NCBI GenBank assembly: GCA_019634415.1
Contig: JAHQVJ010000152.1
Span: 1 to 64,000, forward strand
Direction: 5' to 3'
Length of the DNA: 64,000 bases
Source: Myxococcales bacterium
GTDB taxonomy: Bacteria; Myxococcota_A; UBA796; GCA-2862545
Below the pieces are notes generated by a model. That model made no database searches and had not been told where the DNA came from. It was given only the letters and a program-made list of their open reading frames with translations. Position numbers and translations under genes: made by a program. Of the stretch, positions 1 to 9,500 are shown piece after piece (the first letter of the stretch is position 1; each line of letters opens with the position of its first letter).

Positions 1-1
1 G

Positions 2-142
2 TCCATCATGGAGGTCTTGCACGACGGAATGGGCGGAGACAGCAAGTACAGGCCCTGTCCCTTGCTGCGAAAATACGTCGAGGCCGGCTGGCTCGGCAAG
101 AAGTCGGGCCGGGGATTCCACGTCTACGGAGGTGCAGCATGA
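2..142 (+). CDS. 3-hydroxyacyl-CoA dehydrogenase, C-terminal end (partial)
   Basis: Only the last 46 residues are inside the window; the gene begins upstream of base 1. The segment [14 protein letters not shown] matches the usual C-terminus of the 3-hydroxybutyryl/3-hydroxyacyl-CoA dehydrogenase family, which oxidises 3-hydroxyacyl-CoA with NAD(P). The stop codon overlaps the ATG of the following crotonase gene (ATGA), so the two are probably translated together as steps of one acyl-CoA pathway. The family call rests on a short tail plus context. Confidence 0.72.
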   Translation, partial: SIMEVLHDGMGGDSKYRPCPLLRKYVEAGWLGKKSGRGFHVYGGAA

Positions 143-915
143 GCGACGCGGTTCAACGGACTCGAGACGGCTCCATCGAGCGCATCACCATCAACAGGCC
201 CGCCGCCCTCAACGCCATCAACGAGGAAGTGCTGGACGGGTTGGAGGCTGCGGTCGCCGACCTGCGATCGGCAACCGACGTGCGCGCCGTCGTGGTGACG
301 GGAGCGGGCGAGAAGGCCTTCGTGGCTGGAGCCGACATCGGCTTCATGAGCTCGCTGACGCCCGTTCGAGCCGAGCTGTTCGCCGAGCGTGGGCAGGGGA
401 TCCTCGACGGCCTGGCGGCCCTTCCCATGCCGGTGATCGCGGCCGTCTCGGGCTTCGCCCTGGGGGGCGGCTGTGAGATCGCCATGGCCTGCGATCTGAT
501 CATCGCCGACGCGACCGCCCGCTTCGGTCAGCCCGAGGTCAAGCTGGGAGTCATCCCCGGCTTTGGTGGAACCCAGCGTCTGGCGCGCAGGGTGGGGCTG
601 AGCAACGCCCTCGACCTCTGCCTCACGGGGCGCATGGTGGGAGCCGAGGAGGCGCTGCGTATGGGCTTGGCGTCGCAGGTCGTGGAGGGCAAGGCCGCCG
701 ACGCCGCCACCGAGATCGCGCGCGGGATCACGTCGCTTGGTCCCGTGGCGCTGCGCCTGTGCAAGCGAGCCATCCACGAAAACGTCGATGCAGCACTCTC
801 CACTGCGCAAGCTGCGGAGCGCACGCTCTTTGGCATGTGCTTCGCCACCGAGGACCAGAAAGAGGGGATGGCAGCGTTTCTGGAGAAGCGCTCAGCAGCG
901 TTCCAAGGGCGTTGA
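139..915 (+). CDS. enoyl-CoA hydratase / crotonase family protein
   Basis: A 258-residue protein of normal crotonase length. The oxyanion-hole region AFVAGADI is followed by [15 protein letters not shown], which carries the first catalytic Glu. [20 protein letters not shown] carries the second Glu and the glycine-rich loop. With both glutamates present it should hydrate 2-enoyl-CoA to 3-hydroxyacyl-CoA in the cytoplasm. It overlaps the preceding dehydrogenase stop by ATGA, and an acyl-CoA dehydrogenase gene follows after 89 bp. The context suggests fatty-acid, butyrate or branched-chain acyl-CoA oxidation; the exact substrate cannot be read from the sequence. Confidence 0.93.
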   Translation: MSDAVQRTRDGSIERITINRPAALNAINEEVLDGLEAAVADLRSATDVRAVVVTGAGEKAFVAGADIGFMSSLTPVRAELFAERGQGILDGLAALPMPVIAAVSGFALGGGCEIAMACDLIIADATARFGQPEVKLGVIPGFGGTQRLARRVGLSNALDLCLTGRMVGAEEALRMGLASQVVEGKAADAATEIARGITSLGPVALRLCKRAIHENVDAALSTAQAAERTLFGMCFATEDQKEGMAAFLEKRSAAFQGR

Positions 916-1004
916 GAACTCGCGTGTGACGCATTCTCCCAGCGACTGCCGCTCTGGGTTACGAACTCCGGTCTGTCGTTCTCTTCCACAGACATGGAGC
1001 CCGT

Positions 1005-2141
1005 GTGTTCGAGCTGTCCGAAGACCATCGTGCCATCCGGGAGATGGCGCGAGAGTTCGCCCGCAACGAGATCCTGCCAGGTGCGCAGGAGCGGGACCGC
1101 ACCCACGCCTTCCCCGCCGAGGAGATCAGCAAGCTCGCCGAGCTCGGTCTGCTGGGGGTCTACGTGCCCGAGGACTACGGCGGGGCCGGTCTGGACATGC
1201 TTGCCTATGTGGTGGCGCTGGAGGAGATCTGCTACGCCGACGCCGGTGTCGGGGTCGTCATGAGCGTGCAGAACAGCCTGGCGGGCTGGCCGATCCTGAC
1301 GTTCGGGACCCACGAGCAGAAGCAGCGCTTCCTGACGCCGCTGGCCACCGGCGAGAAGATCGGCTGCTACGCGCTCACGGAGCCGTCTGCGGGCAGTGAC
1401 GCCGGTGCGCTGCGCACGCGCTGCGAGAAGGTGGACGGTGGCTACGTGCTCAACGGCACCAAGATGTGGATCACCAACGGTCCGCAGGCGAACGTCATCG
1501 TGACCTACGCCAACCTCGATCTGGAGTCCGGTCACCGTGGGGTCTGCGCCTTCGTGGTGGAGGCCGACATGGCCGGGTACGCCGTGGGCAAGATCGAGGA
1601 GAAGATGGGGATCGCCTGCTCCTCCACGTCCGAGCTGGTGTTCTCGGACCTTCGGGTGCCCGACTCCCACCTGCTGCACGAAGAGCGTGGAGGGTTTCGC
1701 GTGGCCATGGCCACGCTGGACGGGGGGCGCATCGGCATTGCTGCGCAGGCCCTCGGGATCGCCCAGCGCGCCCTGGATCTCGCCGTGGCCTACGCGAAGG
1801 AGCGATCCACCTTCGGTAAGCCCATCGCCAAGCACCAGGCGATCCAGTGGAAGATCGCCGATATGCGCACACGGATCGAGGCGGCCCGACTGCTCACGTG
1901 GCGAGCCGCGGCCCTCAAGGACAGCGGTGCCAGGGCCAGCACGGAGTGTTCCATGGCCAAGCTATTCGCCTCGGAGACCGCGAATTTCTGCGCCTATGAG
2001 GCGCTGCAGATCTTCGGGGGCTACGGGTACAGCAAGGAGTACGAGGTGGAGCGCCTGTACCGTGACGCTCGCATCACCACGTTGTACGAGGGAACATCCG
2101 AGATCCAACGGCTGGTGATCGCCAAGGGAACGCTATCGTGA
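1005..2141 (+). CDS. acyl-CoA dehydrogenase
   Basis: A 378-residue FAD-dependent acyl-CoA dehydrogenase of the short-chain type. It begins at GTG with GGAG six bases upstream. The mid-domain has YALTEPSAGSDAGAL and KMWITNG, the FAD/substrate motifs, and the C-terminal domain has QIFGGYGY followed by LYEGTSEIQ, whose Glu is the catalytic base. It makes 2-enoyl-CoA and passes electrons to ETF. Its stop overlaps the next start (GTGA). The combination with crotonase and hydroxyacyl-CoA dehydrogenase supports a beta-oxidation-type operon; isobutyryl/isovaleryl or butyryl specificity is not resolved. Confidence 0.94.
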   Translation: MFELSEDHRAIREMAREFARNEILPGAQERDRTHAFPAEEISKLAELGLLGVYVPEDYGGAGLDMLAYVVALEEICYADAGVGVVMSVQNSLAGWPILTFGTHEQKQRFLTPLATGEKIGCYALTEPSAGSDAGALRTRCEKVDGGYVLNGTKMWITNGPQANVIVTYANLDLESGHRGVCAFVVEADMAGYAVGKIEEKMGIACSSTSELVFSDLRVPDSHLLHEERGGFRVAMATLDGGRIGIAAQALGIAQRALDLAVAYAKERSTFGKPIAKHQAIQWKIADMRTRIEAARLLTWRAAALKDSGARASTECSMAKLFASETANFCAYEALQIFGGYGYSKEYEVERLYRDARITTLYEGTSEIQRLVIAKGTLS

Positions 2142-2536
2142 GCAGTCGCATCCGCGTGTTGGTGGCCAAGCCAGGCCTCGACGGCCATGATCGAGGCGCC
2201 AAAGTGGTGGCTCGGGGGCTGCGGGACGCGGGCATGGAGGTGATCTACTCCGGCCTGCACCGCACGCCGGACCAGATCGCGCGGACGGCAGTGGACGAAG
2301 ACGTTCAGGTGGTGGGCCTGTCGATCCTCTCGGGCGCCCACCTGAGGCTGCTTCCCGCCGTGGTGTCGGCGCTGGCGGATCAGGGTCTCGACGACGTGCT
2401 CGTCATCGCAGGTGGCATCATTCCAGACGACGATGCCGCGGCTCTGCGGCAGGCGGGCGTCTCGGAGGTGTTTCCGCCCGGTACGCCCATCGACACCATC
2501 GTGACGTTCATCCAGCAACGCGTTGCAGCGGCCTGA
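2138..2536 (+). CDS. cobalamin-binding subunit of a methylmalonyl-CoA-type mutase
   Basis: A 132-residue stand-alone B12-binding domain. KPGLDGHDRGAKVVARGLRDAG contains the DxHxxG motif whose His ligates cobalt, and later GLSILSGAH and VIAGGIIP match the other conserved loops of the mutase C-terminal domain. Such separate small subunits pair with a large catalytic subunit, which is not in this window. The GTG start overlaps the acyl-CoA dehydrogenase stop. Its presence suggests that this operon or its partner handles branched-chain or propionate-derived CoA esters (methylmalonyl- or isobutyryl-CoA type mutase). Confidence 0.88.
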   Translation: MSSRIRVLVAKPGLDGHDRGAKVVARGLRDAGMEVIYSGLHRTPDQIARTAVDEDVQVVGLSILSGAHLRLLPAVVSALADQGLDDVLVIAGGIIPDDDAAALRQAGVSEVFPPGTPIDTIVTFIQQRVAAA

Positions 2537-2569
2537 GTCCTGTGGCGGAAGGCCCAAAGCGGAGGATCT

Positions 2570-2917
2570 GTGAACACTGAACTTGCGACCCAGATCGCAA
2601 CTCACCCCAACTGGCAGTGGCGCGAAGGGATGAGCGACCACAAGAAGCGTCGGGTGGTGGAGCTGGATCTGTGGGACGGCACGGATGCCATCCCGGATCT
2701 GGGCGACTTCGCTACCGCTGGCGCGATGCTGGCGTTGTTGTTCGAGACGGGACGGCTGACGGACGTGGTCGTCCAGGACGGGGAGTGGATCGTGGCCGTC
2801 GAGGTCCCTGGCGAGGGCGTGCAGGGATGGGCCGCCGACACCTTCGGCGAGGCCGTGGCCTACGGGCTGCTCGTGGCCTGGGGATCCCTCGTGGCGACCG
2901 AGGAGGCCGAGGCGTGA
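2570..2917 (+). CDS. hypothetical protein, 115 aa
   Basis: Not recognised with certainty. It starts at GTG behind a clear GGAGG at 2561. The protein is small and acidic with no signal peptide or membrane segment. The C-terminal half has a pattern of two short strands followed by a helix rich in Ala/Trp (GWAADTFGEAVAYGLLVAW), resembling small alpha-beta sandwich domains annotated as phage-ABA-sandwich-like; that comparison is weak. The next gene starts inside its stop codon (GTGA), so the two are probably co-translated. Confidence 0.7.
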   Translation: MNTELATQIATHPNWQWREGMSDHKKRRVVELDLWDGTDAIPDLGDFATAGAMLALLFETGRLTDVVVQDGEWIVAVEVPGEGVQGWAADTFGEAVAYGLLVAWGSLVATEEAEA

Positions 2918-3927
2918 TTGCGCTGTGGGCGTCGATGGCGTGGGCGGCGGACTGCACCTTCACGGCCGACGGTCAGCCCACCACTCGCCTGGACTGCTCC
3001 GCGCCTGGCGCCTGGCGTGTCCAGTGCACGATTCCGGAGGGAAGCGGAGGCAAGATCCGCACACGCTTCCGGGCACCTGCCCGCAGCCTCGAGGGCGAGG
3101 CACGCGTGCCGCTCGGAGCGGACGGGCTGCTGGATCTCCCAGTGAAGGGCCCGGGAGGTCGGGCGGGTGCATTCATGGTGCGGCGCGCCGGTGCTGGCCT
3201 GCTGGCTGGTCAGGCAGTGGGACCGATGCAGCTGTGCCCTGTGGTGCAGCCGGGTGTTCGCCCGGGATCTCCGCCGGTGGAGCTGGCCGTCGAGGTGTGG
3301 GTGTCCGCGCACACGCAGACGGGATTCGCCTCGGAGGAGATGGACGGCGGCGTGATGAACCGGGTGCCCGTGTACGACGCTGGCCGAGTCGTGGCCAAGG
3401 CACAGGCAGTGATCGTGCAGCTGCCGGTGAAGGACATTCCGATCCTCGAGGGCACGCTACCCATGCTTCGCGACGAGCGGGTCACGGGTGAGCTGCGGCT
3501 GCGAGCGGGGGAGTCCTGGTCCACGCTGACGTGGGCGGGCTCCCTGCGCGACGAGCCCGTGGACAGCGGTGATCTGGTGGTGCTTGTGGTGGACTTCGAG
3601 CCGGGCGCGGTGGAGGCTGCCATGGGGCCTGGCGCTGCCGTCGACCTGCTGGAGGACGACCTCGCGGCGTGGATGGAGGGCGGCTATGACAGCCGCCTCG
3701 GGCTGGCAGCGTGGCGCCGGAGCGAGCTGCGGGTTCCCCCAGCGGCGGGCGTGCCCTCGTTCCAGGACGATCCTCGTGGGGGCGTCCGCTGGCGGCGCGC
3801 GACGCTCGGGAACGCCGATCTGCGAGTGGGCGCTCGCGACGGGAGGGCTCGGGTGGTCATCGCTCGGCGGGCAGCCCCACTGGATGATGCCGCGCTGTCC
3901 GCGATCGATGCCGCATCCACGCGCTGA
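2914..3927 (+). CDS. exported protein of unknown function, 337 aa
   Basis: The chosen GTG overlaps the previous stop and lies behind AGGAGG at 2901. It gives a short hydrophobic leader (VIALWASMAWA) ending before ADC, consistent with a Sec signal peptide. The mature part is rich in Val, Gly and Arg and looks like a beta-rich periplasmic or surface protein without a recognised domain. The long open frame upstream of 2914 overlaps the preceding gene and is not needed. The gene is convergent with the kinase gene, only 21 bp away. Confidence 0.72.
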   Translation: MIALWASMAWAADCTFTADGQPTTRLDCSAPGAWRVQCTIPEGSGGKIRTRFRAPARSLEGEARVPLGADGLLDLPVKGPGGRAGAFMVRRAGAGLLAGQAVGPMQLCPVVQPGVRPGSPPVELAVEVWVSAHTQTGFASEEMDGGVMNRVPVYDAGRVVAKAQAVIVQLPVKDIPILEGTLPMLRDERVTGELRLRAGESWSTLTWAGSLRDEPVDSGDLVVLVVDFEPGAVEAAMGPGAAVDLLEDDLAAWMEGGYDSRLGLAAWRRSELRVPPAAGVPSFQDDPRGGVRWRRATLGNADLRVGARDGRARVVIARRAAPLDDAALSAIDAASTR

Positions 3928-3948
3928 TCGAGGTCTGTGAGAGCTCGG

Positions 3949-5580
3949 TCAGAAGACGCCAGCACAGCCCGCGACGCGTGCGCTGCGCGATGCCTTCACC
4001 TCGTCGAGGGCCTCGGAGATGTCCTCCACGAGGACCATCTCCCGCGACAAGACCTCGTTGGCGTTGACCATGTCCTTGTAGCGGGCAGCCAGGGGTCCAT
4101 CTGCGGCGCCACGCTCCCGCAGCTCGGGAAGCAGGGAGTGCTCCATGAGGCTCTGCACCCGAGTGGCCTCGAACATGAGCTCGTCGGGGTGGGCGGCGCT
4201 GGTCTTGTCGAAGCGTGCGATGAGCTCCATCGCCCGGTCGTGGTACTGCAGGCGGCTCTCGTCGTCCTCGTTGCCGATCTCCTGGAGTGTTCGGTAGATT
4301 CGGCCGTTGAGCTCTTCGCTGAAGATGTGCTCCAGCCGCTCGTGCTGGTTCTGCAGGGCTGCCTCCAGCCGCTGGACCTGGTTCATGCTCATCAGAATGA
4401 CGGCCAACAGAAGCAGGCCCAGTAGCGCTGCGACCGCCAACCCCGGCACGAGGAAGGGCCGCAGGCCGGCGCCGCGGTCGGCGGAGCGTCCGCGCGTGTA
4501 GGGCTGCAGCACGCTCGGGGTGTGGCTCAGGGTGAGGCTGTGCCGCTGCAGCGCGGGATCCGGCATGGGCACACCAGGAGCCGGATCCTCCACTCCGATG
4601 TGGACGGGCATCTCGGGAGTGGGGGAGTAGTCCTGGTGCTGGGCCTCGGTGTCGGGCATGCCCACGAGGTAGGAGGGAACGTCGTCCTTCGGCTGGGACG
4701 GGAAGCTCGGGGGCGTGATGTCGTCGAGGACCGGGATGTCGGAGGACACCAACGGCGGGACGTCGAGCGGATCCGGTGGGATCATCGTGAGCGCCTGATC
4801 CAGCTCCTCGATCATCTGCTCAACGGTGCCGTATCGTGCCTCGCGCCGGTACTCGGCACCCTTGCGGATGATGTTGGCGAGCGGCTCGGGAATACCCTCG
4901 AAGTCCGTCGGCTCGGCCATGAACAGGTGAGTGGCCGCCTCCCCCTTGATCAGGGTGTAGAAGGTGGCCGCGATGGAGTAGACGTCGGCCCGCTCGTCGG
5001 CGTGCTTGGCGCTCTCGTGCTGCTCGGGTGCCATGTACCCGATGGTGCCCATGACCGTGCCGGTCATGGTCATCCGAGTCTCGAGGTCCACGATCTGGGC
5101 GATGCCGAAGTCGGTCACCTTGCAGACGCCGTGGCGGTCCACCAGCAGGTTCTGCGGCTTGATGTCGCGGTGGATGATGCCCTGCTCGTGAGCGGTGGCG
5201 ATGCCCTTGCACAGCTGGAAGATCACCTGGGTGGCCATGCGCGGTGGCATGGGACCGTTGCGCTCTACCCAGTCGATCACCGAGCCCGCCTCGGCGAACT
5301 CCATGACCATGTAGGCGACCTCTTCGTCGACGCCTGCGTCGTAGACGGCGATGATGTGTTCGTCCGACAGCGACTTCATGGTCGCTGCCTCGCGCTCGAA
5401 GCGGTGCCTGAGGGCGGGTCGCTCCGCGAACTCTGGCTGCAGCGTCTTGACGGCTCGCCATGTCTCGGTCCACGTGTCGTAGCCGAGGTGGACGATGGCA
5501 GTGCCGCCCTCAGCGACCTTTCGGACGAGCACATACCTGCCGTCAGCCAGCGTTCGCCCGTTGGATGGCAGCTGCGACAT
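3949..5580 (-). CDS. membrane-anchored Hanks-type Ser/Thr protein kinase
   Basis: A 543-residue eukaryotic-like kinase. The N-terminal lobe has the Gly-rich loop AEGGTAIV and the ATP-binding Lys45 in AVKTL. The catalytic loop HRDIKPQN lies near residue 138, DFG follows, then MAPEQ in the activation segment. A Pro/Asp-rich linker leads to one transmembrane helix near residues 375-398 and a charged, mostly helical extracytoplasmic domain. All core kinase residues are present, so it should be active, signalling from the envelope to cytoplasmic targets. Two PP2C phosphatases encoded at 44.4-46.6 kb could reverse its phosphorylation; that link is inference. Confidence 0.93.
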   Translation of the reverse strand: MSQLPSNGRTLADGRYVLVRKVAEGGTAIVHLGYDTWTETWRAVKTLQPEFAERPALRHRFEREAATMKSLSDEHIIAVYDAGVDEEVAYMVMEFAEAGSVIDWVERNGPMPPRMATQVIFQLCKGIATAHEQGIIHRDIKPQNLLVDRHGVCKVTDFGIAQIVDLETRMTMTGTVMGTIGYMAPEQHESAKHADERADVYSIAATFYTLIKGEAATHLFMAEPTDFEGIPEPLANIIRKGAEYRREARYGTVEQMIEELDQALTMIPPDPLDVPPLVSSDIPVLDDITPPSFPSQPKDDVPSYLVGMPDTEAQHQDYSPTPEMPVHIGVEDPAPGVPMPDPALQRHSLTLSHTPSVLQPYTRGRSADRGAGLRPFLVPGLAVAALLGLLLLAVILMSMNQVQRLEAALQNQHERLEHIFSEELNGRIYRTLQEIGNEDDESRLQYHDRAMELIARFDKTSAAHPDELMFEATRVQSLMEHSLLPELRERGAADGPLAARYKDMVNANEVLSREMVLVEDISEALDEVKASRSARVAGCAGVF

Positions 5581-5648
5581 GGAGAGTTCCAGACTTCACT
5601 CGGGGGCGGCTTAGATGCGCCGAGCACGCATCCTACGATGATCGCAAC

Positions 5649-6599
5649 CTAAGGGGAAGTCGCCGCTGTGTCTCCCGTTGCGGTGTCCGACCCGGTGGAA
5701 CCTCCACCCTTGGGGGTTCCGGTATCGCCGCTACCCACCAAGCCCGTGTGCGGGCCTGGCGAGCCGGTGTCCGCCGTTCCTGCCGATCCCGTGTCGCCGG
5801 TGGGGGTCGGGGTCGCCACGAGGTCCGCCTGGTTGCGCGGCTGCAGCTGGTAGGCCGTGAACACGTAGTCCCAGACTCCGGTGATCTGCTCGAAGCCGTC
5901 GGACACATCCAGGGTCACGTCGTCGAGGTAGGCGTAGCAGCGGTCTCCGACCAACCATGTGGCGTCGTTCCGATCCGTCACCTCGAAGTCTCCCGCGCCG
6001 GCGTCGGGAACCGACACCGTCAGGCCCTCCAGCGTCACGAGCACTCCCTCCCAAGCCTCGGGGTCCTTCGCCAGGGCCGCCACGTCCACCACGGTGGGAG
6101 CAGGCTCGGTGTCCGTACCCAGCACGGCGAAGTCGACGCCGGACTTGCCGGAGGCGTCGATCTGCGTCTGGCCGAAGTACTCCTGATAGGTGCCGAGGAC
6201 CTGCGCTCGGTCCCCCCTCGCGGCGGGTCCCCACGTCAGATCCCAGCCCTTGCCGAGGAACACCCACAGCCCGGAGCGAGGCCCGCCCTGGGGATCCTGC
6301 AGGAACACGCCATCGGCGGCTATCCCGGTGACGACACCCTGTACCTGCACCTCCGTGCCCTCGGCGACCGCGCCGGCCTGGACGTCGAAGATGGTCACGT
6401 CCCCAGAGGTCTGCGCGGTGTCGCCCGTGCCGCCCGTGGAGGTGTCGACGTCGGCATCGGTGTCTGTGTCCGTGTCGGTGTCTGCGTCCACGTCGGTGTC
6501 AGCGGCGGTGTCCGTGAGGGTCGAGGTGCGATCCTTGTCGTCACCGCTGCAGCCGACGGCGCACAGCAACCCGAACGAGACGGCTACGATCTGGTTCAT
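5649..6599 (-). CDS. lipoprotein with Asp/Thr repeat and OB-fold-like region
   Basis: A 316-residue predicted lipoprotein: hydrophobic leader then LLCAVGC (lipobox). A run of alternating Asp and Thr/Ala residues (about residues 30-52) forms a flexible acidic stalk. The central region (VQGVVTGIAADGVFLQDP, later QVLGTYQEYFGQTQI) resembles OB-fold domains of extracellular nuclease-associated lipoproteins, but no catalytic domain is seen. The C-terminus is again Gly/Thr/Ser/Asp rich. The ATG overlaps the stop of the tricorn gene (ATGA), so the lipoprotein is the second gene of that operon. Confidence 0.83.
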   Translation of the reverse strand: MNQIVAVSFGLLCAVGCSGDDKDRTSTLTDTAADTDVDADTDTDTDTDADVDTSTGGTGDTAQTSGDVTIFDVQAGAVAEGTEVQVQGVVTGIAADGVFLQDPQGGPRSGLWVFLGKGWDLTWGPAARGDRAQVLGTYQEYFGQTQIDASGKSGVDFAVLGTDTEPAPTVVDVAALAKDPEAWEGVLVTLEGLTVSVPDAGAGDFEVTDRNDATWLVGDRCYAYLDDVTLDVSDGFEQITGVWDYVFTAYQLQPRNQADLVATPTPTGDTGSAGTADTGSPGPHTGLVGSGDTGTPKGGGSTGSDTATGDTAATSP

Positions 6600-9500
6600 C
6601 AGGCCTCCTCGGAGGAAACGGCAGGCTCGAGGTTCGGGCGCGTGGGAGGAGCGTCGTGCAGCGCGTCGAGGAGCATGGAGATACCCCTGGACAGCTGCGG
6701 ATCCTCTCCAGACTCCCAGGCGTCGGGTGGGAAGTCCACGACCACGTCTGGCGTGGTCCCGTAGTTCTCCAGCCCGTACCCGACGTCCTCGAACCAGGTG
6801 GAGTACTCGGGTTGAGTGGTGATCGAGCGGTCCACGAGCTTGTTGCGTGGGGAGATTCCCACCACACCCCCCCAGGTGCGGGTGCCGATCAGGGGCCCGA
6901 GCTCCATGAGCTTCCAGGCATGGCTGAAGATGTCTCCATCGGAACCCGCCATCTCGTTGGTCAAGCACGCCATGGGGCCCACGACGGAGTAGGCGGGGTA
7001 GGGGTTGGGCTTGCCCCACCGGGGCACCGAGTACCCCAGCCGACGTCGAGCCAGCCGGTCGAGCAGGAGCTGGGAGACGTGTCCTCCGCGGTTGAAGCGT
7101 ACGTCCACCAGCAACGCGTCGCGTGACGCTTCCTGCATGAAGTCTCGGTGGAACTCGGCGAAGCCACCCGGGCCCATGTCGGGCACGTGCACGTACCCGA
7201 TGCGTCCCTGTGAGGCCTCGTGGACCCGAGCGCGCTGCTCGAACACCCAGGAGCGGTAGCGCAGGTCTCGACCGCTGCGCAGGCTTCGCACCACCGTCGT
7301 CTTGGACTGGCCTGCTTCGTCGAGCAACGACAGCTCGACCAGATCCCCGGCTCGGTTGACGAGGTGCACCTCGGGAGGCTCGTCGGGTCGCACCTCGACG
7401 CCTGAGATGGACTGGATGACGTCGCCCTCCGACACGTCCACTCCTGGGGCGAGCAGGGGGCTGGCTCGTCGTGGATCGCCGGGCTCTCCACGCACCACTC
7501 GGGCGATGCGCCACCCCGGCGTCGCTTCGTCCCACTCGAGATCCGCGCCCAGGTCGCCGATGCGATGCAGGGGAGTGGGTCGGTGATCTCCGCCGAGCTC
7601 GTAGGCGTGACTGGTTCGCAGCTCGCCTTGCATCGACCAGATCAGATCCGACAGCTCTCGCCGGGTCGACACCCGCTCCACCAGCTCCGCGTATCGGGTG
7701 CGGATGTCGTCCCAGTCGACGCCTCCCATGGAGGGCAGCCAATAGTGCTCGCGCATCAGCCGCCAGGCCTGATCCACCATCTGGCGCCACTCGGCCGCGG
7801 GATCCACCGACAGACGGATCCGGCTCAGGTCCACCCACATGTGCTTGCGGCCTGCCTTGCCCTCCGTCTTCTTGAGCTCCTCCTTCATGCTGCGATCGGC
7901 GGTGGTCGGGATCACTCGCACGCGGAAGCCCGATCGCAACACGGCGTGCTTGCGGGATCGATCCATCCGCAGCGAGGTGACTCGACCGTTGAGGAGAGAC
8001 AGCTCCTGCTTGTCGAAGTCCCAGCTCAGGAGCTGCTTGTCGGCTTTGGGGGGCCCGGTGTCGCGCCAGCTGCGGTCGAGGGTGCCACGAACGGGTGAGC
8101 GGATCATCCACACCCGACCCTTCCCCATGCCGATGATCCGGTCGTAGCGGCCCTCGCTCACGGGAAAGGGCACGATTCGGTCGGATAGGCCATCCAGGTC
8201 GATCTCCACCTTCGTGGCGTCGGCCTCCGGCGTGGACCTTCCGGATCGGAGCGGCGCTGGCTCGGGTCGGAACGGATGGGGCACGTCCCTGCGCAAGGTG
8301 ATCGCGTAGGGGCGAGTGCCGCGGAAGAAGCCGTACCCGAAGTACTGGGCATCCATGACCGGATCGAACTCCCGAGCGGAGATCATGTACAGGTGATCCC
8401 CGCTGGGGTCGAAGGACGGGGACACGTCTCGGTACAGCCCGTTGGTCACCCGGATCACCTCGCCGGCACCCGCTTCTGCGGAGATCTCCACCATCCGGAT
8501 GCTGGAGCGCTGGCCCCAGCTGGCCTCGGGGTGCGCCCAGGCGAGCCAGCGGCCGTCGCTGGACCAGGTGAGGCCGTGGGGCGTTCCGTAAACGCCCACG
8601 ACGAGCTGTGACGGCTGGGTGCTGCCGTCGAGGCGCACGAGGTGCAGCTCCTGGCGGTGGTTGGTGACGGCGGCCCAGGTGGCGGTGGGGTCGATCTCGA
8701 CCTCGACGGGCGCGCCGAGGCCCTCGGCCCGAAGCGGTGTGACTTCGGCGCCGTCGGCACTCACGACCTCGAAGTGCTCTTCGCCGCCATCGTCGGAGAC
8801 GGCGAGCAATCGCTGCTCGTCGATCCAGCGTCCGAGTCCGTAGCGCACGCCGTCACGCGCTCCCAGCTGGCGCACGGGTCCCGACCAGTTGCCGAGGACG
8901 AAGGGGCGGCCCCGCACGATGGCGCACAGGCTGTGCCCTTCTGGATGCGGATCGATGTCCTCGACGTACGCCGCGGTACGCGGGTAGCGGCGCTGCATGC
9001 GCGCTCGCTGACTGCGCACCTCGATGTCGAGCCTGCGCGGAGCCTCGCCTGGCTCCCACAGCCACAGGTCGCCTCCGTGGGTGTACACGAGGCGGTCGCC
9101 GTGGGCGTCCAGGTAGCGGACGGCCAGCCCCTCGTGGTCGCTGTGACGCTGCACGTCGGAGCCCGTTGCGTCGCAGCTGTACAGCTGAGCATCTCCTTCG
9201 TGGTCCGAGACGAAGGCGAGACGCCCTGCGACCCACTGCGGACAGACCACGTTGCCTGGAAGCGGGAGGCGCTGCCAGGGTGCAGCGGCCTCGGGCCGAA
9301 CCCAGATCGCGCCCGCGCGCCCCCCTCGGTAGCCCTTCCACCAAGCGAGATCGTGCTGGTGGCGACAGATGGCCACGGCGGGTTCGTCGCCAGGTGCAAA
9401 GGCCACGGCCTCGGCGGGGCCCCAGGGGAGACGTCGCGGGAGCCCTCCGCCAGGATCCACGACATGGAGATGAGAATCCCGCGCGAAGGGGCGCCCAGCT

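Noticed and set aside
528-1835. 435-codon open frame on the minus strand
   Set aside because: Shadow of the crotonase and acyl-CoA dehydrogenase genes; GC-rich codon bias keeps other frames open.
6457-6520. Short tandem repeat in DNA (GTCCGTGTCGGTG-like units)
   Set aside because: It encodes the Asp/Thr stalk of the lipoprotein; not a CRISPR array, which would have fixed-length spacers.
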